A stretch of 62,611 bases of DNA, taken from positions 1 through 62,611 of the forward strand of contig JACQVR010000090.1 of NCBI GenBank assembly GCA_016209705.1, given 5' to 3'. Source of the DNA: Planctomycetota bacterium (lineage in GTDB: Bacteria; Planctomycetota; MHYJ01; JACPRB01). Below the pieces are notes generated by a model. The model saw nothing but the letters and a program-made list of their open reading frames with translations, had not been told where the DNA came from and ran no database searches. Shown piece by piece: positions 42,277 through 50,879 of this stretch. The stretch's first letter is position 1. Every line of letters starts with the position of its first letter. The translations under genes were made by a program, and so were the position numbers.

Positions 42277-44349
42277 ATGTTGAGGCGTTGGATCACTCTA
42301 TCGCTTCTGGCCGGCGGTTCGATTCTGCTCACCGCAGGCGGTTCGACTCTGCTCACCGCCGGCGGTTCGGCATTGCTCACCGCAGGCTGCGCGGCACCGC
42401 CGGCTCCCACGCTCACCGTCGACGCGCTTTTCGCGGATCCGCCGCCGGCGTCGCCGTTGCCTTCCCACGTGCGGTGGACGCCGCTTTCGAAGCTGAGCTA
42501 CGTGCAGGATGGAACGTTGTGGACCTTCGATCCGGAGACGGGCGCGCGGGCGGATGTGCTGGATTGGACCGCCGTTCCGGAGGCGCGCGACTACGCCTGG
42601 TCGCCCGACGAACACGCGATTCTCATCGAAGGGAAGCACCTGTTTGTGTTCAAGGACGGAACGGGTCGGCCGCTCACATCGGGACCCCGCCGGGTTCATG
42701 ACGCCAAATGGTCTCCGGACGGCGCCTGGATCTCCTTCATCCGCGATCACGACATCTGGATCGTGCCGTCCGGCGGCGGCGAGGAAAGGCGCGTCACCGA
42801 GGGGGGAAGCGAGTCCCTGCTGAACGGTGAACTGGATTGGGTCTACCCCGAAGAACTGGGGATCGACACGGGTTATTGGTGGTCGCCCGACGCGAAACGC
42901 ATCGCGTTTCTCCAGCTCGACGAATCGGGCGTGACCGAATTTCCGCTCGTGGATCACCGCCCGTTCGAGGGGCGCGCGGAAAGGATGCGGTACCCCAAGG
43001 CCGGCGGCGCCAATCCGAAGCCGCGCGTCGGCATCCGCGCCTTGGAAGGGGGATCGGAATGGGCCGTGCTTCCGGTGCAAGCGGAGTACGTGGGTCGCGT
43101 GCAGTGGAACGGCGCCAAGCTGGCGATTCAGACCCTGAATCGCCGCCAGAACCAGCTCCTCGTGTCCGACGAGGCGGGGCGCATTCTCTACACGGAAGAA
43201 GGCCCCGAGTGGGTGGACCTGTGGGAAGACCTGTGCTTCTTCGACGGGCGCTGGGCGTATTCGAGCGACCGAAGCGGCTTCGCCCAGGTTTATGTGGATG
43301 GGCAGGCGGCGACGAGCGGCGAGTGGAGCGCGATGCGGATCGTGGGAGGCGGCGCCCCGCTCTATTTTCTCGGCTGCGAGGGAGATTCCCTCGAACGGCA
43401 CCTTTACCGTTGGTCCGGCGGGCGGGTCGAACGGCTTACCCAAGAGTCGGGCTGGCATGACGCGTCCGTCAGTCCGGACGGAAAGTGGATTCTGGACACG
43501 TGGTCGCGGGCGACGCGGCCGCCGCGGATGGCGGTGATGCGACCGGATGGGACGGGACGTCGCCTGTTCGCGGAGAGCGTCCTTTCGATGACGCCGGTCG
43601 CGCCGGAATTGATTCGCGTGCCGGCGGCGGATGGGACCCGGCTGAAGGCGTGGCTCTATCGGCCGGCGGCCTCGGGGCGGCGTCCGCTGATCGTGCATAC
43701 GTACGGCGGTCCGGGCTCGCGGGTCGTGGCGGATCGCTGGCACGCTCGATCGTTCCTCTGGCACCAGCTTTTGGTGGAGCGGGGGTTCGTGGTGGCGCTC
43801 GTGGACAACCGCGGCTCCCGTGGAGGCGGCGCCATGCGCGCGATTCATCGCCGGCTGGGGGCGCTCGAAGTGATGGATCTCGAATCGGCGGCGCGCCATC
43901 TCAAGACGCTGCCGGGCGTCGACCCCGATCGCGTAGGTTTGTGGGGGTGGAGTTACGGCGGCTACATGACGTGCCTGGCGATGACGAAGACGAAGGAATT
44001 CCGCGCCGGGATCGCGGTCGCGCCGGTGACGCACTGGGGTTTCTACGACACGATCTATACCGAGCGGTACATGGAGCGGCCTCAGGACAATCCCGAGGGT
44101 TACCGCGAGAGCGCGCCGCTGGAGCACGCGGCGAATCTGCACGGGCGGCTGCTTCTTGTTCATGGCCTGGCGGACGACAACGTGCACTGGCAGAACACGG
44201 AACGGTTCGTCGACGAACTCATCAAGGCCGGCAAGGCGTATGAGCTGCTGGTTTATCCAGGGCAGAGTCACGGCATCGGCGCGCGGTCCTCGAAGCTGCA
44301 CCTCTTCCACCGAATGACCGAATTTTTCGAGCGGAATCTGGCGCGTTGA
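42277..44349 (+). CDS. S9B dipeptidyl-peptidase IV-like lipoprotein
   Basis: 690 residues. Lipobox LLTAGC at Cys38. The signal peptide is unusually long because an 8-residue unit is repeated three times. Beta-propeller domain (about 60-430; EELGI is the S9B double-Glu region) is followed by an alpha/beta hydrolase with GWSYGGYM (Ser about 560), GLADDNVH (Asp) and GQSHGIG (His about 665). It should cleave dipeptides from N-termini in the periplasm. The TGA overlaps the endonuclease V ATG. Upstream is the M14 peptidase, so this is a peptide-degradation cluster. Confidence 0.93.
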   Translation: MLRRWITLSLLAGGSILLTAGGSTLLTAGGSALLTAGCAAPPAPTLTVDALFADPPPASPLPSHVRWTPLSKLSYVQDGTLWTFDPETGARADVLDWTAVPEARDYAWSPDEHAILIEGKHLFVFKDGTGRPLTSGPRRVHDAKWSPDGAWISFIRDHDIWIVPSGGGEERRVTEGGSESLLNGELDWVYPEELGIDTGYWWSPDAKRIAFLQLDESGVTEFPLVDHRPFEGRAERMRYPKAGGANPKPRVGIRALEGGSEWAVLPVQAEYVGRVQWNGAKLAIQTLNRRQNQLLVSDEAGRILYTEEGPEWVDLWEDLCFFDGRWAYSSDRSGFAQVYVDGQAATSGEWSAMRIVGGGAPLYFLGCEGDSLERHLYRWSGGRVERLTQESGWHDASVSPDGKWILDTWSRATRPPRMAVMRPDGTGRRLFAESVLSMTPVAPELIRVPAADGTRLKAWLYRPAASGRRPLIVHTYGGPGSRVVADRWHARSFLWHQLLVERGFVVALVDNRGSRGGGAMRAIHRRLGALEVMDLESAARHLKTLPGVDPDRVGLWGWSYGGYMTCLAMTKTKEFRAGIAVAPVTHWGFYDTIYTERYMERPQDNPEGYRESAPLEHAANLHGRLLLVHGLADDNVHWQNTERFVDELIKAGKAYELLVYPGQSHGIGARSSKLHLFHRMTEFFERNLAR
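42313..42384 (+). repeat. Three exact-length tandem 24-base repeats in a lipoprotein signal peptide
   Basis: Three consecutive 24-base units beginning GGCGGTTCG and continuing with CTGCTCACCGC or a close variant. Each encodes GGS-x-LLTA. The last is followed by GGCTGC, the lipobox Gly-Cys. Confidence 0.9.
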
Positions 44350-45035
44350 TGAAGCACGCTCATCGTTGGAACGTCTCCATCGCCGAAGCGGTCCGGCTGC
44401 AAAAGGAGCTGGCGGCAAGGGTGGTGGATCGCGACGACTTCGGCACGCTCCGCACCATCGCGGGCGTGGACATCAGCACGGCGAACGAGCGCGCCAGGGC
44501 GGCGGTCGTCGTCTTGAGCTATCCAGGGCTGGAGCCTCTGGAGCAGGCGACGGCGGAGCGGCCTCTCGAGTTTCCGTACGTGCCGGGCCTTCTGGGCTTT
44601 CGGGAAATCCCCTCCATTCTGGACGCGCTGGCCAAGCTTCGCCGCGCGCCGGATATGATCGTCGCGGACGGACAAGGCCGGGCGCATCCGCGCCGGCTGG
44701 GCCTGGCTTCTCATCTAGGAGTGATTCTCGACCGGCCCACGATCGGCTGCGCCAAGAGCCGGTTGTGCGGCGACCACGCGATTCCGGCGCCGAAAGCGGG
44801 AAGCTGGACGGCGCTGACGGACGGCGGCGAGGTGATCGGCGCCGCCCTGCGCACGAAAGACGCCACGAATGTCGTCTACGTTTCCATCGGACACCGAGTC
44901 GGTTTGAAGTCCGCCATCGGCATCGTCCTGAAGTGCTGCACCAAATATCGGATTCCGCAGCCCACGCGGCTGGCGGATCGGGTCGCGGCCGGAGAAAACG
45001 TCATCCTGCCTGGCACGAGCAAGATCCGCGGGTAG
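44349..45035 (+). CDS. nfi: Endonuclease V
   Basis: 228 residues. Cleaves DNA or RNA at the second phosphodiester 3' of deaminated inosine. IAGVDIS (D41), FPYVPGLLGFREIP, VADGQGRAHPRRLGLASHLG (catalytic Asp/His), and SIGHRVGLKSAIGIV are the family motifs, and the active-site Asp/Glu/Asp set is complete. ATG 44349 overlaps the preceding S9B stop (TGATG), so it is translationally coupled to a peptidase, an odd pairing. Confidence 0.95.
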   Translation: MKHAHRWNVSIAEAVRLQKELAARVVDRDDFGTLRTIAGVDISTANERARAAVVVLSYPGLEPLEQATAERPLEFPYVPGLLGFREIPSILDALAKLRRAPDMIVADGQGRAHPRRLGLASHLGVILDRPTIGCAKSRLCGDHAIPAPKAGSWTALTDGGEVIGAALRTKDATNVVYVSIGHRVGLKSAIGIVLKCCTKYRIPQPTRLADRVAAGENVILPGTSKIRG

Positions 45036-45108
45036 GAATGCTCCGGGCTCGCCGCTCTATTTAGCGTGGGTGCGTTCACCGACCCCGTTCATTGGCAGGA
45101 GGAGACTC

Positions 45109-45177
45109 ATGAACACCACGCGTTGCGAATTCATCGATTGGCAGGAGATCGATCGGCGGTTCAGGGCGTGTGCGTGA
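45109..45177 (+). CDS. Possible 22-residue peptide or gene remnant
   Basis: ATG 45109 follows GGAGGAGA at ideal spacing. The product MNTTRCEFIDWQEIDRRFRA plus CA then meets a stop at the left edge of a family D arm. Either a small peptide or the start of a gene cut by the repeat. Low confidence. Confidence 0.3.
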   Translation: MNTTRCEFIDWQEIDRRFRACA

Positions 45178-45224
45178 GGAAGTCCATAGTCCGAAGTCTG
45201 AAGTCCGAAGTTAGAATTCCGCGA
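45177..45224. repeat. Single AGTCCGA arm (family D)
   Basis: GAAGTCCATAGTCCGAAGTC continues with two more units. A GGAGAT-type arm on the other strand (about 45305-45335, GATCTCCCCGATCTCCTCAT) lies before the next gene stop; they are not complementary. Confidence 0.65.
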
Positions 45225-45330
45225 AGGGCGTTTATTCCCGTAGGACCGGCCCGATGAGCGGAAGGTCGAAGAGCAATACGACGCAACTCGTTCTGCGTTG
45301 TCTGGCGATCTCCCCGATCTCCTCATCTCC

Positions 45331-46566
45331 TCAAAATTCACGCCGCTTCGGAGCGGCGTCGTCGATCAGGTCGGCGCCGGCCCGGAAAAACTGAACCCGC
45401 TGGGTCGGGATCTGAAGAATCAGGGCGAACAGCGCCGTCGCGTAGTTCGGTCCCCACAGCAGGTCGTTCGGCGTCATCATCAGCTTCTTGTTCAGTTCCC
45501 ACAGCTTCGGCAGGCTTCCGTCCTCGCGCTGCCGGTCGATCAGCTTGCCGAAGTGCTTGTCCACATACGGCTTCCAGTCCTCCTGGCCCAGATAGAAGAA
45601 CGTGTAGGCGCCCAGAAGCGTGTGCAGCGACGGGACGTGGTGCGCCATCGTCTTTTCCATGTTCTTTCGGACGTACTCCAGCACAGGTTTGTACCGCTCG
45701 TTCGCGTGATCGCCCAGCGACATGAGCGCCAGGATGGCGGCCACCGTGCGCCCCTGGCGGGGTTCCGTCGGAAAGGCGTTGTTCTTGTCGTACTTGATCG
45801 AGCCGTTCTTGAAGAGGATGGTTGCATAATACGATTTGGCCAGTTCCAGCGGCCGGTTATCGACCTGGAATCCCGCGGCGCGGGCGCGTCCCAGCGAGAT
45901 GACGCACACATTCAGGAGCGCCGTGACGCCGCTGACGTACCACACGGTGCCCGGATCCTTTCCTCCCCGCTTCTTCCAGACGGTCTCGTGAATCTCCGTG
46001 CCGATGCACGCCGAAACGAAATGGGCCAGGTCCTGCGTGATCGCACGGGTATCTTCGTCCCGGTCGACCTCGTACAGATGGGTGAAGAAGAGCAGGCACA
46101 TCGCGGAGGCGTATCCCGGCCCGCCGCCGCCGCCGATCCGGCGCGGCTTGGCTTCCAGAATCTCCCGCGCCCGCGCCTTGAGATAATCCCGGATTCCGGC
46201 GATCTGCGTGGTATAGCCGCCGGCGCATGGGCCGGATCCGTGAGCGAGGAACGCCAGCCCGGCCACGGCGGTGGTCATGACCCGGATCACGTCCTTGTCG
46301 GACTTGACGTAGCGAAGCCTCCAGTTCTTGGCGGGAAGGCCGCCGTCTTCGAGCTGCTGGCCGGCCAGGTAGTCGAGCGCGTCGCGGATCGCTTCTTGGC
46401 AGGGGGCGCATTCGCCGGGACATTTTTCGTCATGAAGCGTTTGCTTCCCGGCCGCGTCCGGCGCCTTCGGTTCCTGGGCCGCTGGGAGGCTGCCCATCAG
46501 GAGCAGCGGAGCCAACCAGCCGATCCAGAAGAGGCGGGTCTTGCCGGGCGGGTTCAGATGGTCCAT
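45331..46566 (-). CDS. Exported squalene-cyclase-like (alpha/alpha toroid) protein
   Basis: 411 residues from ATG 46566, with GGAGGT five bases upstream. Signal peptide, then repeated toroid units: AIRDALDYLAGQQLEDGGLP, IRDYLKARAREILEAKP, YASAMCLLFFTHLYEVDRDE, LYL...DKHFGKLIDRQREDGSLP. The QxxDGGxP and QREDGSLP turns are typical of prenyltransferase/squalene-oxidase repeats. Paired Cys near CPGECAPC and GPCAGG. Common in planctomycetes as secreted proteins of unknown activity. No active-site residues for terpenes were seen. Confidence 0.78.
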   Translation of the reverse strand: MDHLNPPGKTRLFWIGWLAPLLLMGSLPAAQEPKAPDAAGKQTLHDEKCPGECAPCQEAIRDALDYLAGQQLEDGGLPAKNWRLRYVKSDKDVIRVMTTAVAGLAFLAHGSGPCAGGYTTQIAGIRDYLKARAREILEAKPRRIGGGGGPGYASAMCLLFFTHLYEVDRDEDTRAITQDLAHFVSACIGTEIHETVWKKRGGKDPGTVWYVSGVTALLNVCVISLGRARAAGFQVDNRPLELAKSYYATILFKNGSIKYDKNNAFPTEPRQGRTVAAILALMSLGDHANERYKPVLEYVRKNMEKTMAHHVPSLHTLLGAYTFFYLGQEDWKPYVDKHFGKLIDRQREDGSLPKLWELNKKLMMTPNDLLWGPNYATALFALILQIPTQRVQFFRAGADLIDDAAPKRREF

Positions 46567-46582
46567 GACGACCTCCAGGAAA

Positions 46583-46673
46583 CGTTCCCACTGTGGAAGC
46601 CCCGCCCGCCGTTCCAGAAGCGAGCTCCGCCCATTCGTCAAAATTTTCTGAAGAACGGGCGGGGCGAGCGTCA
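46583..46673. repeat. Family F palindromic repeat, copy 2
   Basis: Reverse complement matches 17321 onward: GACGCTCGCCCCGCCCGTTC, TTCAGAAAATTTTGACGAAT, GGGCGGAGCTCGCTTCTGGA. It occupies the leader between two divergent genes. Confidence 0.75.
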
Positions 46674-46748
46674 CAAGAGTGTACGATTTCCGGACGAAAG
46701 CTGTGAGCGCTCCGCCCCATTCGAACGTAGATAATAGAAATATTCGCT

Positions 46749-49382
46749 ATGAAATTCATCCTTCGCATGGCGGCGTTCGGCGCCTGCGCCGGGATGGCGG
46801 CGCTGCCTTCGGCGTGGGGAACGCCCGCTCAGGATCGGGAAGGCGCCTACATCGACGCGGTCCGAAAGGACTATCTTGATCGGATCGACAGATTCCGGGA
46901 AGCAAAGGATTGGAAAGGGCTCTTCAACGCGTATGGGGAGGCGTTTGAGCCGCGCCTCGCCCACAAGGTGGTCCAGCCCGACCCCAAGCGACCCCTCTGG
47001 ATCGGCCTGATCGAGTATCTGAATCGCCGGTTCGCGGACCTTCCGAAGGAGGCCCTGGACTATTACCGCGGCATTCACGACGGGCCGGCCAGGTTGGAGT
47101 ATCGGCAGGCGCGAGAGACAGACGATCGGTCCGCGCTCCTGCGGCTGGTTGAGACATATTTTTTCTCCAGTGTCGCCGACGAGGCGCTCGATCTACTCGG
47201 CAGCCTGTATCTGGAGGAGGGGAAGCAACCCGAAGCCTGTTCTTGTTGGCGCCGGCTCCTCGAACATTATCCGGACAGCGACATCCCGGCCCACGTGACG
47301 GCCGCGCGGCTGGCGTCCGCGGCGGAGCGCGGGGGCAACGAGTCGGCGCTGAATTGGCTGCGCCGATTCGTCGCGACCCGCGAGATCGACGGCAAGCTGT
47401 GGGTGGGAGAACGCGAGACCACGCTGAAGCGCCATCTGTCGGAGCTGCGCATCGAACCGTGCGCGGCGCCGGATCGTGCCGTCGAAAGGACGGAGACCGG
47501 CGTCCGCAACGAGATCAAGCGCTGGAGCTATGAGTTCGAGGTGGGACGGCGCCGAGCCGCCGCCGCCGCGCGTTCGCCGCTCGCGTGGGAATTCCCCTAC
47601 AGACCCGCCGCCACCCGGTTGGATGGACGCGAGGTCGTGATGTTCACCGACGGAAGCCAGGTCGTGGCCGTCGATCCCGCCAAGGTCGGTAGGGATCGAT
47701 CTTCCTCCAAGGCGGGGATTCTTTGGATGTTTCCCGCGGATGAACCCATTCGCGTGAATTCGCGGGTGCGGCGGGGAACGTACAGCCTGCCGGTCATCGG
47801 CGTGAGCGTCCATGGGAGCCAGGCCTTCGCGACGCTGTACAGCGAGCGCCCGCGGACCGCGGGAATCCGCGACCCATTCATGGGTATCCAGCGCCTCGTC
47901 GGTCTCGACCTCCGCACCGGGAAGGCGCTCTGGGATACCGACGCGGACGAATGGTGGGACGGCGCGCGGCGGAGTCGGTTCGAATTCGTGGATCACAACT
48001 TCACCTTCTGCGCTCCCCCCGTGGCGGTGGGCGATCGGCTTTACGTGGGCCTGTCCACGGCGCCGCTGGGGGAGCAGGAATCGAGCGTGCTATGCCTCGA
48101 TCGCCGCACCGGCCGGCCGATCTGGGAGCGGTTCCTGGCCTCGTTCACCACCGTCGGGCGCACCCTGGCCGGCGGAACTCGGATGACGTATCTGACCATG
48201 ATCGCGGAAGAGGAAGGGACGGTGTGCGTCCTCACGAACGTAGGCGTGATGGCGGCGCTGAATTCGATGACGGGAAGCGTGCTGTGGATGTCGAAATATC
48301 AGCGCGAGGAGACCTCCGGCCGCCGTCGGATCCGCCGCGCTCCGTTCATCCGGTTCGCCAGTCCGCTGGCGTTTCATCGCGGCCGTGTCTACGCGCTGCC
48401 GCAGGACCAAGACGAGCTTCAGGCGTTCGACATGGCGACGGGCGATTCCGTCGACCTGGAGGTGATGGCCCGCCTGCGGCCGTTCCGCTGGAAGGAAATC
48501 TCGCATCTGGTGGGCGTGGCCGGGGACATGTTGGTGCTCGGCGGCGGAGAACCGAACGGCACCGTGGTGTTGCGGCTGGCCGACAGCATGGAGCGGGATG
48601 AGAAGGGGGAACCAAGATATCGGGCGGGAACCTGGTATAAGTTGCCGGGGTCGGTCGTGGATCGGAGCGGATGGGGAACCATCCGGGACGGCCTCGTGTA
48701 TTTGCCGACCTGCGCGAATTACGACGGGGGCGGCGAAGGAGGGTTGTCCGTTTTTGACAGCGCCACGTGGAGGTTGGTCAACGATCCCGCGAAGCACGGT
48801 TGGAAAGAGTCGAATCTGTGCGGAAATCTCCTCGTGGCCGGAAGGCATCTGGTCGTCGCGACCGCCACCGGGATCGATGTGTACACAGACGTCGCGACGG
48901 TCCGCGCCGAGTTGGCGCCGCGTCTTGAAGGGGATCCCCCCGATCCCGCGGCGTGGTTCGAGTACGCCGAGATCTTGCGCGCGACCGGTCGCATCGACGA
49001 CGCGATGGAGAGCTATGAGAAGTTCGTCCGGTTGTCGGAAGGGGATGCGAAGCACGCGTCGGAACGCCGCCAGGCGATGGCCAGACTTTTCGATTTTCAC
49101 ATGGAGCGGGCCGCCGCCGCCGGACGCACGGACGAACGAGCGATCGCGCTTTATCGTACGGCGAAACGGTTCGCCACCGACGGGGCGTCACGAGCCAAGG
49201 TGTCCCGCCTCCTCGGAGCGTTCCTTCTGGAGCGTGCGGAAGGATTCGAGCGGAAGGGCCAATGGGATCAGGTTGTCTCGACCCTGCGGGAGATCCGCGA
49301 CGATCATCCGGAAGCGTGGACGCCGAAACTGCGGAAGAAACTGGACGAGGCGTTGCGGCGCTTGGGGAAGCGGGAAATATAG
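46749..49382 (+). CDS. Exported PQQ-type beta-propeller protein with TPR ends
   Basis: 877 residues with signal peptide (MKFILRMAAFGACAGMAALP). An N-terminal helical TPR-like part (about 30-240) is followed by a PQQ-like eight-bladed propeller (about 300-680; LDLRTGKALWDTDADEWWDG, LCLDRRTGRPIWERFLASF, ALNSMTGSVLWMSKYQ) and a C-terminal TPR helical part (about 730-870: WFEYAEILRATGRIDDAMESYEKF). No PQQ-binding catalytic residues are evident, so it is more likely a scaffold in the envelope. An AGATAATA sequence before the ATG could be a -10 box. Confidence 0.82.
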   Translation: MKFILRMAAFGACAGMAALPSAWGTPAQDREGAYIDAVRKDYLDRIDRFREAKDWKGLFNAYGEAFEPRLAHKVVQPDPKRPLWIGLIEYLNRRFADLPKEALDYYRGIHDGPARLEYRQARETDDRSALLRLVETYFFSSVADEALDLLGSLYLEEGKQPEACSCWRRLLEHYPDSDIPAHVTAARLASAAERGGNESALNWLRRFVATREIDGKLWVGERETTLKRHLSELRIEPCAAPDRAVERTETGVRNEIKRWSYEFEVGRRRAAAAARSPLAWEFPYRPAATRLDGREVVMFTDGSQVVAVDPAKVGRDRSSSKAGILWMFPADEPIRVNSRVRRGTYSLPVIGVSVHGSQAFATLYSERPRTAGIRDPFMGIQRLVGLDLRTGKALWDTDADEWWDGARRSRFEFVDHNFTFCAPPVAVGDRLYVGLSTAPLGEQESSVLCLDRRTGRPIWERFLASFTTVGRTLAGGTRMTYLTMIAEEEGTVCVLTNVGVMAALNSMTGSVLWMSKYQREETSGRRRIRRAPFIRFASPLAFHRGRVYALPQDQDELQAFDMATGDSVDLEVMARLRPFRWKEISHLVGVAGDMLVLGGGEPNGTVVLRLADSMERDEKGEPRYRAGTWYKLPGSVVDRSGWGTIRDGLVYLPTCANYDGGGEGGLSVFDSATWRLVNDPAKHGWKESNLCGNLLVAGRHLVVATATGIDVYTDVATVRAELAPRLEGDPPDPAAWFEYAEILRATGRIDDAMESYEKFVRLSEGDAKHASERRQAMARLFDFHMERAAAAGRTDERAIALYRTAKRFATDGASRAKVSRLLGAFLLERAEGFERKGQWDQVVSTLREIRDDHPEAWTPKLRKKLDEALRRLGKREI

Positions 49383-49407
49383 CGGCCCGGCGCGGCGAAG
49401 CCGCACG

Positions 49408-49650
49408 GGGAGTCCACAGTCCATAGTCCGTAATCCAGAGCCTGCCCCCTCCCGCAGCCCCCCAGGGGGGCTAGGAGCGTGTCGAGATATTCAAGGGGAT
49501 GTCGAGACATAGGGGATGCAGGTGATAAGACCCGCAAGGTGTGGTACGGCACATCTCCATATCTCCAATATCCCTACAATCTCCTAGGATAGGGGAATCC
49601 GACTATGGACTCTGGACCAGGGACTCTGGACCAGGGACTATAGACTATTC
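49408..49650. repeat. Nested element: family D arms around a family E repeat
   Basis: Left arm GAGTCCACAGTCCATAGTCC pairs with GGACTATAGACTATT and GGACTCTGGACCAGGGACTC on the right. Inside are a CCCCCCAGGGGGG palindrome (like the core of the composite elements) and a complete E repeat (49471-49587). Clearest example of one family nested in another. It fills most of the 300-base gap before the cupin gene. Confidence 0.85.
49471..49587. repeat. Family E palindromic repeat, copy 3
   Basis: CTAGGAGCGTGTCGAGATAT at the left and CTCCATATCTCCAATATCCC...CTCCTAG at the right give perfect CTAGGAG/CTCCTAG ends. Shares its first 24 bases almost exactly with copy 1. Confidence 0.88.
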
Positions 49651-49681
49651 TGGAACGTGCCGCGCTATAATGGTCGGCGTC

Positions 49682-50050
49682 ATGGGAAAGACGGTGAAGA
49701 TGGAAAAGGTCAATCTGGCCGAGCAATTCGGCGCGCTTCGCGAATACCTCGAACCGCGGGTCGTGGGGGAGCTGAACGGCCATTACGTGAAGCTCATCAA
49801 GTTCGCCGGCCCGTTCGTGTGGTATTCCCACGAAAACGAGGACGCCCTGTATCTGGTGGTGAAGGGCAAGTTCCGGATGGAGCTTCGCGACCGGACCGTC
49901 GATCTTCACGAAGGAGAGTTTTTCATCGTTCCCCGCGGCGCGCAGCATCGCCCCGTAGCGGAAGAGGAGGTCCACGTCCTCCTGGTGGAACCGTCCACGT
50001 CCTTGGATGCGAGCAAGATCCGCCCCCGGCGGACGACGAAGTGGCTCTGA
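49682..50050 (+). CDS. Cupin domain protein
   Basis: 122 residues from ATG 49682 (ATG 49670 or 49700 possible). Single cupin barrel: FVWYSHENEDALYLVVKGKF (HxnE metal-ligand motif 1) and GEFFIVPRGAQHRPVAEEE (motif 2). Such proteins can be isomerases, dioxygenases or binding proteins; no assignment. TATAAT (49666-49671) lies just upstream, so the mRNA may be almost leaderless. A nested repeat precedes it. Confidence 0.85.
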   Translation: MGKTVKMEKVNLAEQFGALREYLEPRVVGELNGHYVKLIKFAGPFVWYSHENEDALYLVVKGKFRMELRDRTVDLHEGEFFIVPRGAQHRPVAEEEVHVLLVEPSTSLDASKIRPRRTTKWL

Positions 50051-50201
50051 GCCGCCCGCCCGATTGAAAAAGGCTTTCCGCGCCCCGCCCCTTTCGTTCA
50101 ATTTCTTTCTGGATATCGCGACCCGTCACATCGAGCGCGGGTTATAGTTCAATCAGGGCTACTATCGAGTTGACCTTTCACGAGAAGAGCTGGACGCCGA
50201 T

Positions 50202-50720
50202 TTGGGCGGCGCCGCCGTCCGCGGCCGGTTCGGAGCGGGAAAGGGATTCGAAATCGGGGTGGAGATTCAAAGCGTTCCCGAGTGGGGCGTCGTCATGCTC
50301 GACGCGGATCTCAAGTGGCAATTCCTCAAGCAGGCGGGGTTGGAAGCCAAACGAAACGGCCGCCCGCGCCGCGTGGAGGCGGCGGCCCCGTTCAACATGG
50401 CGGTCGACGTCGGAGCGGGCGCCTCGTCGTTCTCGAACTTCGCGTACGCCGAGCTGATCGCCAGCCGGAACGTCGAGATGGTGGAGCCGTACCTCAGCTA
50501 TCGATTTCAAGTCATCCGGACGTTCGACTTGGAAGAAGACGACGCGCTGCTGGATCGCAACCAGTTCCATCACGTCTTCTTTGGAATCCGCATAGATATC
50601 GTAAGTAGTTTCTACATTACGCCCGAAGGCTCGTTCATCGCCTTTCGCGCGAAGAACGAACTGGTCGACGACCGCGGCGACGGACTCGGATGGGGACTCG
50701 CCGTGGGATTCCGCTGGTAA
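50202..50720 (+). pseudogene. Outer-membrane beta-barrel-like protein, 5' end missing or unusual
   Basis: 172 residues counted from TTG 50202, but the frame is open from 50148 with coding-like sequence. Alternating strands such as FEIGVEIQSVPEWGVVMLDA, ELIASRNVEMVEPYLSY, IRIDIVSSFYITPEGSFI and the final GWGLAVGFRW (terminal aromatic, the outer-membrane signal) indicate an 8-strand type barrel. No ATG and no signal peptide exist upstream before a TAG at 50145. Probably 5'-truncated or frame-shifted. Confidence 0.55.
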
Positions 50721-50756
50721 GGGCACGTTAGAAAGTAACTGCTGCGATTCTTGTAT

Positions 50757-50831
50757 GAACCGCCAAAGCGCTAAATCGCCCAAAAAACCCGGAAAAGAGC
50801 ATCTGGTGGCGTTTTTGCGTTTTGGCGGTTC
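50757..50831. repeat. Family A palindromic repeat, copy 4
   Basis: GAACCGCCAAAGCGCTAAAT against GTTTTTGCGTTTTGGCGGTTC-type right arm, loop CAAAAAACCCGGAAAAG. Same orientation as the other three copies. Confidence 0.85.
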
Positions 50832-50879
50832 CCGAAAAAATTGAGCGATTATTTCTTAACGGATCGTGAGTGGCCGCTC

